From assembly GCA_947462425.1 (NCBI GenBank), contig CANHPI010000088.1:1-9081 (forward strand): a stretch of 9,081 nucleotides of DNA, read 5' to 3'. The notes beneath the pieces are model-generated. The model was not told the origin of the DNA and made no database searches. It saw only the letters and a program-made list of their open reading frames with translations. Source of the stretch: Bacteroidota bacterium (GTDB taxonomy: Bacteria; Bacteroidota; Bacteroidia; B-17B0; B-17BO). Made by a program: the position numbers and the translations under genes. Shown piece by piece: positions 1 through 7,258 of this stretch. Numbering within the stretch: the first letter of the stretch is position 1; each line of letters starts with the position of its first letter.

Positions 1-1
1 A

Positions 2-832
2 AATAAGGCTAAAGGTAATAAACATATTCCTTTTTCTGTTTTTAAAGTAACCGGCTTAGCTAGATTTGCATTATTAGAAAAAGTAAGTTCAGGCGAAAAA
101 TTATCTGACTTAGAAAATAACGAATACGAAAAAGTGAAACAACGCGTTTACTTAATTTGTAAGGAAGCTCACGTAGCAAACCAAGCCTTATTTATTGATG
201 CTGAGGAAAGTTGGATTCAACCAGCTATTGATGCTTTAGCAGATGAAAATATGTTGGTGTTTAATAAAGAAAAAGCAATTGTTTACAACACCTTTCAGTT
301 ATACAGAAAAGATAGATTAGAGTTTTTAAAATATACTATTTCTCAAGGAAAAGCTAATGGGATACATATTGGTGCTAAATTAGTTAGAGGTGCGTATATG
401 GAAAAAGAACGTGCTCGTGCTATTGAAAAAAATTATCCATCTCCAATTCAAGATTCAAAAGAAAACTCTGACAGAGATTATAATTTGGCTTTAGAAGAAT
501 GTATAAAGAACATTGATATGATTGGTTTGTGTGCTGGAACACATAACGAGAAAAGTAGTTTGTATTTGGTTGATTTATTGAGTAAATATTTGATTTCAAC
601 TGATGATAAGCGAATTTATTTTTCGCAATTACTTGGAATGAGTGATCATATCAGTTACAATCTAACATTGTCAAATTATAATGTAGCTAAATATGTGCCT
701 TATGGTCCAGTAAAGGAAGTATTGCCCTATTTGATGAGAAGAGCTCAAGAAAACACTTCAGTAAAAGGACAAACGGGCAGGGAGTTGGGATTAATTATTA
801 AAGAAAAAGCGCGAAGGCGAAAACTTAATTAA
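2..832 (+). CDS. Proline dehydrogenase, C-terminal part (5' end outside window)
   Basis: This enzyme oxidises L-proline to pyrroline-5-carboxylate using FAD, the first step of proline catabolism. The reading frame is open from base 2, so the gene starts upstream. The GTG at 134 is an internal valine codon and not the start. The visible 276 residues show the hallmarks of the family's TIM barrel: KLVRGAYMEKER (about residues 126-137 of the visible part), AGTHNE (about 178-183), QLLGMSD (about 209-215), and PYGPVKEVLPYLMRRAQEN (about 233-251). The Arg pair in the last motif corresponds to the residues that bind the proline carboxylate in PutA-type enzymes. Monofunctional Bacteroidota versions are about 390 residues (from memory), so roughly 110 N-terminal residues are missing. 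It ends TAA and is not followed by an aldehyde dehydrogenase domain, so it is not a bifunctional PutA. It converges on porV, and no functional link to the secretion genes is apparent. Confidence 0.93.
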   Translation, partial: NKAKGNKHIPFSVFKVTGLARFALLEKVSSGEKLSDLENNEYEKVKQRVYLICKEAHVANQALFIDAEESWIQPAIDALADENMLVFNKEKAIVYNTFQLYRKDRLEFLKYTISQGKANGIHIGAKLVRGAYMEKERARAIEKNYPSPIQDSKENSDRDYNLALEECIKNIDMIGLCAGTHNEKSSLYLVDLLSKYLISTDDKRIYFSQLLGMSDHISYNLTLSNYNVAKYVPYGPVKEVLPYLMRRAQENTSVKGQTGRELGLIIKEKARRRKLN

Positions 833-867
833 AGAATTTTTATATTATTTGAGCCAACGTATTTTGC

Positions 868-898
868 AAAAAAATCCCACTAATTAGCGGGATTTTTT
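868..898. terminator. Bidirectional intrinsic terminator between proline dehydrogenase and porV
   Basis: An A-run (868-874) and TCCC (875-878) pair with GGGA (889-892) and a T-run (893-898). One A/C mismatch (879/888) is followed by a short inner CT/AG pairing around an AATT loop. The element lies in the 71-bp gap between two convergent stop codons. It presents a T-tract after the stem on either strand, so it can end both transcripts. The GC core is short, so efficiency is uncertain. Confidence 0.75.
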
Positions 899-903
899 AA
901 TTT

Positions 904-2154
904 CTATTCTACTGGTTTTGGAGCTTCTTTATTTTGATCTTTAAAGGCATCAAAGTCAAATGTTAGTGTAAAGCGTAATGTGTTTTGTAATGGATTACGT
1001 TGCGTAAGTGGAATTAAATATGCCATATCTAAACCAAATACATTATACCTTAAACCAATACCTGCCGTAAAAAATTTACGATTACCTTTTGTTTTAGATT
1101 CGTTAAAATAACCTGCTCTTACAGCAAATGTTTTGGCATACCAATATTCAAAACCTAAACTAAAATTTACTTCTTTTAACTCTTCTTTGTATCCGCCTGG
1201 TGCATCTCCAAATGATTGTAACATACCTTTAGGTACGCCCACATTTGGATCTTTACCAGCTTCAATTATTTTTTCGTTAGTTGAAAAGTTGATTGAGTCT
1301 GAACCTGAAACTGTTTTTAAATAAACAGGTTGTGTTGGTACTAATAATTTATTTAAATCACCATATACTCCAAAAGTGTTATAATCATCTACATTCATTT
1401 TTAATCCACCACCTAAACGTAAGTTAATTGGAATAAAATCTTTTTTAACAGAGTAGGATACTTTTGACCCAATATTACTAACTACCAAACCAGCACTAGC
1501 AGTTGCTTTTTTATCATTAATTTTTAATTTTTTTGATTGGTAATATAAGCCCACATCTACAGCAGCTGATTGCCCTGCTCTTGTTGCTTGCCCATTACTT
1601 AAAGTGTAATTCCCTGTTAAGTTTGAACGGATATAGCGTGCTGCTAAACCTGCAGAAAACGTTTCAGATAACTTTTGTGAGTATGCTAAATCAACAGCAA
1701 ACTCGTTTGGTCTGAATTGGCCAGTAGTATTACCTACAATATCTGTGAATGTAATATTTCCTAAAGAAAAATAACGAAGAGACGCTCCAATAGATTGTGT
1801 TTTACTTATTTTACCATAACCGGCAACGTAGTATAAATAAATATCAGGTACCAATTGCTTAAGCCAGGGTGTTACCGAAATAGCAGCCCCTCCTTTTTTT
1901 TCTGCAAAGGCCATCTTCGCCACATTCCAATGAATACTATTTCCATCAGCAGGTGTTGCTGCACCAACTTCACCCATACCACCTTGTTTGGAGTCTGGAC
2001 AGATCATTAAAAAAGGAACGGCAGTAGTAATAGTATTTACTCTTCCGCTTAATTCTTGTGTTGTTAGTGCTTTTGGTGTTGAACCAGTTTGAGCAAATGC
2101 CTGTGACGACAAAATTACTCCAGTTCCAACAGTTCCTAAAATTCGTTTTTGCAT
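904..2154 (-). CDS. porV: T9SS outer-membrane protein PorV (LptO)
   Basis: PorV is an outer-membrane beta-barrel of the FadL/OmpP1-like class. It collects T9SS substrates at the Sov/SprA translocon and delivers them to the PorU sortase in the surface attachment complex. The 416-residue length suits the family (about 390-410). Residues 1-22 form a signal peptide (KR, then a hydrophobic stretch, ending AFA before QTG). The conserved N-terminal block reads PDSKQGGMGEVGAATPADGN (53-72), then IHWN (74-77), then TPWLKQLVPDIYLYYVAGY (95-113). Alternating amphipathic strands follow, with a final strand near 391-401 (NTLRFTLTFDF) and a polar 15-residue tail. The chosen ATG gives a clean signal peptide, and the only nearby upstream ATG (2181-2183) is out of frame. 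It lies 40 bp downstream of porU on the same strand, as in other Bacteroidota. It ends in TAG, whereas the other complete genes end in TAA. Confidence 0.95.
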   Translation of the reverse strand: MQKRILGTVGTGVILSSQAFAQTGSTPKALTTQELSGRVNTITTAVPFLMICPDSKQGGMGEVGAATPADGNSIHWNVAKMAFAEKKGGAAISVTPWLKQLVPDIYLYYVAGYGKISKTQSIGASLRYFSLGNITFTDIVGNTTGQFRPNEFAVDLAYSQKLSETFSAGLAARYIRSNLTGNYTLSNGQATRAGQSAAVDVGLYYQSKKLKINDKKATASAGLVVSNIGSKVSYSVKKDFIPINLRLGGGLKMNVDDYNTFGVYGDLNKLLVPTQPVYLKTVSGSDSINFSTNEKIIEAGKDPNVGVPKGMLQSFGDAPGGYKEELKEVNFSLGFEYWYAKTFAVRAGYFNESKTKGNRKFFTAGIGLRYNVFGLDMAYLIPLTQRNPLQNTLRFTLTFDFDAFKDQNKEAPKPVE

Positions 2155-2183
2155 TGTTTTATTCTTTTATTGAAAGAGAGCAT

Positions 2184-2212
2184 CAAAGATATAATTAATT
2201 TAGAATTACCAA
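2184..2212 (-). promoter_or_regulatory. Candidate promoter for porV overlapping the porU stop
   Basis: On the minus strand, TTG (2212-2210) is followed after 18 bases by TATCTTTG (2191-2184). This matches the Bacteroidota consensus, a TTG-containing -33 element about 19 bases before TAnnTTTG. The spacer includes the porU stop codon (2197-2195). The predicted transcript would start around 2175-2180, leaving a leader of roughly 20-25 bases before the porV ATG. PorV could therefore be made independently of PorU, although co-transcription is also likely. No transcript data support this; the call rests on motif and spacing only. Confidence 0.5.
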
Positions 2213-5200
2213 CTTTTCTATTTTATCAGCTTTTTTATCCGCTCCGTCAGTTACTGAAACTCTATAAACATAAACTCCTCTGGCTAATTTATCACCAAAT
2301 TCATCTTTGCCATCCCATTCAATCCCATCAAAACGGAAACCTTCATTGTTTATTGTTTGATATATAGATTTAACTACTTTTCCTGAAATAGTGTATACCT
2401 GAATTAGCACTTTTAAACTTGTACAGCATTGATTATGTTCAATAAAAAACTTTGTTTTAGTTGTAAATGGATTTGGATAATTTAAAATATGAGTTAAAGC
2501 TAATTCTGCTTGGCTAGAAACAACAAAATCTAAATAGGAGTTGGAGGAGTTGTTTTGAACATCCCAAACAGTAAGTTTTAATTTGTGATTTCCTTCAGCT
2601 AATTCATTAAATGGATATCTAATCTTACCAGATTGATAAGTATTTAAATCCGAAACATAATAATCATTTAAAACAATGGCTTTAGTTGTGTTTTCGTCCA
2701 ATACTGCAACTACATCATGTCCTATCCCGTTTCCAATAGTATTTATCCCGCTTATGTCTGAAATTTTAGCATATATTTTCGGGTTTTCATTTGTTACTCC
2801 GCCAGAAACAAACTTTTCATCATTCATAAATAAGTTAATGGTTGGTCCTTCATTATCTGCAATTGCATTTGGATTTGAACCACCAATTACTATTTTATTA
2901 TAATATCCATTTGCGTCGTTAACACCATTGTGAGCATAATAACTAATTTTTCCTATCCCATAATTATAGGAAATATCTTTTGGAACTAAAAAAGAGAACG
3001 AAAAATCACCATTAATAACTTCTGATTTTCCTTTATAGATACTGTTTTTTTGTAATAAAAATGGAATAGAATAAGAACCAGCATCATTGGCTTGTGTGGT
3101 TATGGTTGCTTCTTTATCAAATACAGTTGGATAAACTACTCCATTAAAATTAGATAACTTATTACCGTTAGCATCTCCTAAAAATCCGGTTATTGTTACT
3201 AGCGACAATGCTTTTAACGTATCGCTTGATGTTGGTGTTAATACCTGAGAGTTAACTGTTGAGGTAAAAACTTTTTGTTCAGGATAAGATAACTTTAAAG
3301 CAGGATCGCCTAGTATAACAAAGTTCATATATTGCTGACTAAAACCAATGCCACGTTTAGTTAATCTATATATATCTCCAATATGAGGCATTTTCCCATT
3401 AGCCATTGGCGTTAAAGCATGTTCGTAAAACTCTTTGTTTAAAATGAAATTTAGCCCAGAGAATGCTAATCTTACAGTTGTCATTAGAGCTATAGCACCG
3501 CCATTTTCATTTAATAAACAATATTCTCCAGCAGATGTTCGGTCAGGATCATCAAATCTGCTAAATTCACAAGTTGCAGTAACCATTAAAGGCATTTTGT
3601 TTTTGTTTTTCCAACCTAATATCTGAGATACCTCTACTATACGTTCTTCTGTCAAACCTAATTCACCTCCATGTCCAGTGTAATTTATAATTAAGGCTCC
3701 GTTGTCTATTCTTCTATTTAAATCATTAACAGCATCTTCATATCTATCTCCACCAGGAGTTGATTTTTGCACATAGGCATCTAAATATATTTTATCAACG
3801 TTGTATTGTTTTAAGTTATTGTATACAGTATTCGCTAATGAATTTGCTTGATTTATGTGTTCATTATTATCTTCATCATCAGCAATAAAACAAACCCAGT
3901 TTCTCCAATCGCCTTGAGGGTAATTATTTTCTGCAGTTACGCATGACGATTCGATGGCATTTACGTTAAAACCAAAATTTCGTTTATAATAGTGTTCTAT
4001 TTTATTAGTTACTGCTATTGCTTCAGCTTTATTTCTAACTGGTAAACGACCAACACCAATATCAACTAAATCGCCCGATATTAAATCACCTTCGTTATCA
4101 TCCATCATTGCAAAATAATCATCTGTAACAAAAGAGTTTGTCCATGATGTTGAGTTCGGTGTTTCGTAAGATGGGATTAAAGCAGTATTTCCACTAGTAT
4201 TGATGTCTTTGTTTTTATAGGAGCCATCGCCTAATAGCAATAAATATTTTGTTGCTAAGTTTGGATTGGTTGGACGTTTGTAAAGCATTTTTACAAAGTC
4301 TCTAATTCCTCCAATATCAGGTGTTCCTGATGAAAATTCATTATATACTTCTTCAGTAGTTGCTATGGCATAAGTTAGTGAATCATATTCTTGGTGTAAA
4401 TAGGCAATTCTTTGTGCTTCAGCCAAAAATAAAGGGTTTGTGACAATTACAAAATCTGCTTGTTGAATGGCGTGTAAGTTTTGATTTGGAATTAAACCAT
4501 ATGATTTAGGAATGTAAGCTTGGTTACTATTAAACGCACAGTATTCTCTCAATGAATCTGAATTAGATGTAAAGTCTAAAATGTTTGAATTGCTATTGTA
4601 TAGCTGCTCTTTAATATCGAATGGATTTGTTACATCCCAAATAATTGGCGATACGTTATTATTATTAGTTAATATGTATTTTGCAAAAGTATTATTTCCA
4701 CGAACTGTTTTTCTATCTCTAAAATTAAATTGAAATTGATTAAAAATTAGATTTCTTCTACAATTAAAAACAATGTTATCCAACCATGCAGAAGCTTGTG
4801 ACGTTAATTTTGAAACCGTTATAGATAAATTATTAGAACTTAAAATTCCACCTTTTGAATTCCCTCCTGTAAATCCAACATCGGCTAAATAAGATGAGGT
4901 GTTAGTTGCTGAACAAGTAAATGTAAATGAGCCGGTATTAAAATTAACACTGTAATTAGCTGGGCCAACAGTAGCAGCATCACTTCTTGATAAAACAGAA
5001 GCTTTTACATACAAACTATCTCCAATTGCCGCATCAGGAATGGGAAAAGAAAATGAATAATAGGTGTTTAAATCAAATTTTTCACCATAAAATTCTCTCC
5101 CACTTTTTACAACATTGGTTGTGTTTAGTTCATGAAACCCATAATAATCCTGAGTTGTAGTAGTTGTGTTTGGAGAGTTCTGAAGTGTATTAATCGTAGA

Positions 5201-6115
5201 AACTCTTTTTCCTGCACCTAAATCTGTAGTTATAAAATAAAATGAAGTGTCGCTAAAATAATGAATTTGATGATCAAAAGGCATTTTAGAACCCGAAATA
5301 TTTTTCCAAGAATCAGTGCTTTGCCCGTAAAAAAGAATATAATCATTGTTATCAAATACACCATCATTTTCTCCAACTACGGTTATGGCATTTTCAAGTA
5401 AATCATCGTTTCGGAAGGCAGCATTTTTTTCAGGTAATAATTTACCTCCGTTACCATAAACTCTAATATTTTTGGGATCTAAATTCGTAACATCTAATCC
5501 TAAACTACTTAAAAAAGCTTTATTGATTTTGTATACCCCGTTTTGTGTAACTCCAACCTTGTACCATTTACCTGTTGCCAAAACAGAGGCATTTACATTT
5601 GATGATTTATTATTTTTTTTAAGATTACTGTCTGATAATTTGTTATTAAGATTTTGACTGTCCCATACAGGCAAATAACTTTCTAAAAATTCATATCTAT
5701 TATTTGAAGAATTCAATCTTATTGGAATTATTTTAGCGTAAATAAGGTTCTCTTGACCTGATTTTCCATAGGAGTAGGATATATCAAAACTGGAGGTGAT
5801 GTGTATTTTAAAAGAAGATATCTCTTCCAATTCTTTGGAATTTAATTCTCTTACAATAACATTTTCTAATTTAAACGAGGGAATAGCAGTGTGTTGTATA
5901 GAATTATAATGCAAGTAATAAGGTAAATTATCTTTTTGAATCTCACGATGCGCATTAGTTAAAAAGTGACTTTTATTTAGTTCAACTTTTTTTTCAGGAT
6001 TAATATTTTCTAAATTATTAGTAATATTTTGTTTGTTTAACTGAGAATAACTCAAAAAACAGTTAGAAAATAATAAAACTAAAATAATTAGTATAGATTT
6101 AGTGGTAGAAGGCAT
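2195..6115 (-). CDS. porU: T9SS gingipain-like sortase PorU (peptidase family C25)
   Basis: PorU is the cell-surface cysteine protease that cleaves the C-terminal signal from T9SS cargo and attaches the cargo to anionic lipopolysaccharide or another surface acceptor. The 1306 residues begin with a signal peptide (1-24, cleavage probably after SYS). Cys19 lies in it but FSNC is not a lipobox. Next come a low-complexity Asn/Ser-rich linker (about 152-178) and a conserved PorU N-terminal region starting TGKWYKVGVTQNGVYKI (about 181-197). The C25 peptidase domain spans about 550-945. Its catalytic dyad is His815 in NYTGHGG (codon 3671-3673) and Cys849 in VTATCEFSRFD (codon 3569-3571), close to the His/Cys spacing of gingipains. 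Beta-rich domains follow. The C-terminus (about 1206-1306) is an FlgD-Ig/T9SS type A sorting-like domain with NYPNPF (1212-1217), YTISGKVV (1241-1248) and WDGKDEFGDKLARGVYVYRV (1267-1286). It is probably the first gene of porU-porV. It is longer than P. gingivalis PorU (about 1158 residues). Confidence 0.95.
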   Translation of the reverse strand: MPSTTKSILIILVLLFSNCFLSYSQLNKQNITNNLENINPEKKVELNKSHFLTNAHREIQKDNLPYYLHYNSIQHTAIPSFKLENVIVRELNSKELEEISSFKIHITSSFDISYSYGKSGQENLIYAKIIPIRLNSSNNRYEFLESYLPVWDSQNLNNKLSDSNLKKNNKSSNVNASVLATGKWYKVGVTQNGVYKINKAFLSSLGLDVTNLDPKNIRVYGNGGKLLPEKNAAFRNDDLLENAITVVGENDGVFDNNDYILFYGQSTDSWKNISGSKMPFDHQIHYFSDTSFYFITTDLGAGKRVSTINTLQNSPNTTTTTQDYYGFHELNTTNVVKSGREFYGEKFDLNTYYSFSFPIPDAAIGDSLYVKASVLSRSDAATVGPANYSVNFNTGSFTFTCSATNTSSYLADVGFTGGNSKGGILSSNNLSITVSKLTSQASAWLDNIVFNCRRNLIFNQFQFNFRDRKTVRGNNTFAKYILTNNNNVSPIIWDVTNPFDIKEQLYNSNSNILDFTSNSDSLREYCAFNSNQAYIPKSYGLIPNQNLHAIQQADFVIVTNPLFLAEAQRIAYLHQEYDSLTYAIATTEEVYNEFSSGTPDIGGIRDFVKMLYKRPTNPNLATKYLLLLGDGSYKNKDINTSGNTALIPSYETPNSTSWTNSFVTDDYFAMMDDNEGDLISGDLVDIGVGRLPVRNKAEAIAVTNKIEHYYKRNFGFNVNAIESSCVTAENNYPQGDWRNWVCFIADDEDNNEHINQANSLANTVYNNLKQYNVDKIYLDAYVQKSTPGGDRYEDAVNDLNRRIDNGALIINYTGHGGELGLTEERIVEVSQILGWKNKNKMPLMVTATCEFSRFDDPDRTSAGEYCLLNENGGAIALMTTVRLAFSGLNFILNKEFYEHALTPMANGKMPHIGDIYRLTKRGIGFSQQYMNFVILGDPALKLSYPEQKVFTSTVNSQVLTPTSSDTLKALSLVTITGFLGDANGNKLSNFNGVVYPTVFDKEATITTQANDAGSYSIPFLLQKNSIYKGKSEVINGDFSFSFLVPKDISYNYGIGKISYYAHNGVNDANGYYNKIVIGGSNPNAIADNEGPTINLFMNDEKFVSGGVTNENPKIYAKISDISGINTIGNGIGHDVVAVLDENTTKAIVLNDYYVSDLNTYQSGKIRYPFNELAEGNHKLKLTVWDVQNNSSNSYLDFVVSSQAELALTHILNYPNPFTTKTKFFIEHNQCCTSLKVLIQVYTISGKVVKSIYQTINNEGFRFDGIEWDGKDEFGDKLARGVYVYRVSVTDGADKKADKIEKLVILN

Positions 6116-6247
6116 TTACTTTGTTTTTTTGGTTGTTATATTTATCAAAACGACAAAGAAAATAAAATATTGTTGCATAAAAGTTTTTATTTTCAAAATT
6201 AGACTGCTATATTTGTATTTACCAAAATATTAAGTAAAATAATTTAA
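6116..6247. promoter_or_regulatory. Divergent control region between porU and porP/sprF
   Basis: This 132-bp, very AT-rich gap separates the starts of porU (minus) and the porP-gldJ pair (plus), so promoters for both T9SS operons must lie in or near it. On the plus side there is a clean TAnnTTTG match (listed separately). On the minus side the best candidate is TTTCTTTG (6161-6154), which departs from TAnnTTTG at one base and lacks a well-placed TTG, so the porU promoter remains unassigned. I see no strong inverted repeat that would suggest an operator, and no Shine-Dalgarno sequence before either start. Confidence 0.6.
6208..6215 (+). promoter_or_regulatory. Candidate -7 element for porP/sprF-gldJ
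   Basis: TATATTTG matches the Bacteroidota -7 consensus TAnnTTTG and lies 32 bases before the ATG at 6248. This predicts a leader of about 25-28 bases. The expected -33 position, near 6183-6188, is only a T-run (GTTTTT) without a proper TTTG or TTG, so the match is half complete. No second convincing promoter occurs before gldJ, so this element probably drives both genes. Confidence 0.45.
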
Positions 6248-7201
6248 ATGGCGAAGAAACTTATATTATTACTGTCAATTATTGGTGTTACTGGTATTTT
6301 ATTTGATTTAAAAGCTCAAGATCCTCAATTTACTCAGTTTTACGCTAATCCATTATATTTAAATCCTGCTTTTGCAGGTACAGCTAGATGTCCTCGTATT
6401 TGCATGAATTACCGTAATCAGTGGCCAAACTTGTCAGGAACTTATGTTACTTATAGCGCCTCTTATGATCAACATATTGATGCTATTAGTGGTGGTTTGG
6501 GTGTAATTGTTACCCAAGATGACCAAGCGCATGGTACATTAAAATCTACTAACGCTAGCTTGGTATATTCTTATTTATTACCAGTTACTCGTGAGTTTTC
6601 AATAAAAGCAGGGTTGCAAGCAGGTTTTTTTCAAAAATCCTTGGACAGAACTAAATTAAATTTTGGTGATATGATTGATGCTAGAAGAGGTTTTGTTTGG
6701 AACACTAATGAAATTATTCCTGCACAAACAAAAGCAAATTTAGACTTTTCGGCTGGTTTATTAGGGTATAGTAAACGTTATTTTGTTGGATTTTCAGCAC
6801 ATCATATTACACAGCCGGATGAAGGTTTACAAGGACCATCTAAACTACCAATAAAAATAACAGGTCATGCAGGCGCTATAATACCTCTAGAAAAAGGTAA
6901 CGAATCCTATATCTCTCCAAATGTATTGTTTCAGCAGCAACAAAATTTTACCCAATTAAATTTAGGCTTGTACTTTGTGAAGGGTAATTTTGTTGGAGGT
7001 ATATGGTACAGAAATTCTGATGCATTTATTGTACTGGTTGGTGTTCAAACCGATCATTTAAAAGTAGGATATAGCTACGATGTTACTACTTCTAAATTAT
7101 CAAGCAATACAGCAGGTTCTCATGAGGTATCATTGCAAATTCAATTTGAGTGCAGACCAAAGAAAAAGAAATATAGAACAATCAGTTGTCCATCTTTTTA
7201 A
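6248..7201 (+). CDS. porP/sprF: PorP/SprF-family T9SS outer-membrane protein
   Basis: PorP/SprF proteins are outer-membrane beta-barrels of the T9SS. PorP is part of the core machinery in P. gingivalis, and SprF supports secretion of the adhesin SprB in F. johnsoniae. The 317-residue length is typical. Residues 1-23 form a signal peptide, and the mature protein opens with the family signature QDPQFTQFYANPLYLNPAF (24-42). Further landmarks are NYRNQWP (54-60), YSASYDQH (69-76), GGIWYRNSDAFIVLVG (250-265) and KVGYSYDVTTSKLSSN (272-287), followed by SHEVSLQIQF (291-300), which looks like the last strand. After it comes a short basic tail with KKKK and Cys302 and Cys314. Cys48 and Cys52 are the only other cysteines. 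The stop is 57 bp before gldJ on the same strand with no terminator between, so the two are probably co-transcribed. Family assignment is firm. Whether it is the core PorP or a dedicated SprF-like paralogue cannot be told from this window. Confidence 0.9.
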   Translation: MAKKLILLLSIIGVTGILFDLKAQDPQFTQFYANPLYLNPAFAGTARCPRICMNYRNQWPNLSGTYVTYSASYDQHIDAISGGLGVIVTQDDQAHGTLKSTNASLVYSYLLPVTREFSIKAGLQAGFFQKSLDRTKLNFGDMIDARRGFVWNTNEIIPAQTKANLDFSAGLLGYSKRYFVGFSAHHITQPDEGLQGPSKLPIKITGHAGAIIPLEKGNESYISPNVLFQQQQNFTQLNLGLYFVKGNFVGGIWYRNSDAFIVLVGVQTDHLKVGYSYDVTTSKLSSNTAGSHEVSLQIQFECRPKKKKYRTISCPSF

Positions 7202-7258
7202 AATTACTTGTAACCTTTTTGTAAAACTATCGTTATAGCCTTAAATAAAATATCAAAT

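Noticed and set aside
134..136. GTG as a possible start of the proline dehydrogenase gene
   Set aside because: The frame continues open upstream to base 2 with proline-dehydrogenase-like sequence, and a 232-residue protein would lack part of the catalytic barrel. The GTG is an internal codon of a gene cut by the window edge.
2676..5657. Several open frames of 60-75 codons on the plus strand across porU
   Set aside because: They run antisense to a well-supported 1306-residue gene and their translations show no recognisable motif. They are shadows of AT-rich coding sequence.
6164..6231. Repeated AAAATATT at 6164-6171 and 6224-6231 in the divergent gap, considered as an operator pair
   Set aside because: Eight-base A/T-only words recur by chance in sequence this AT-rich, and there is no symmetry with respect to either promoter.
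7227..7238. Small hairpin (CTAT, loop CGTT, ATAG) between porP/sprF and gldJ
   Set aside because: The stem is only four A/T-rich base pairs and no T-run follows, so it is not a terminator or a credible attenuator.
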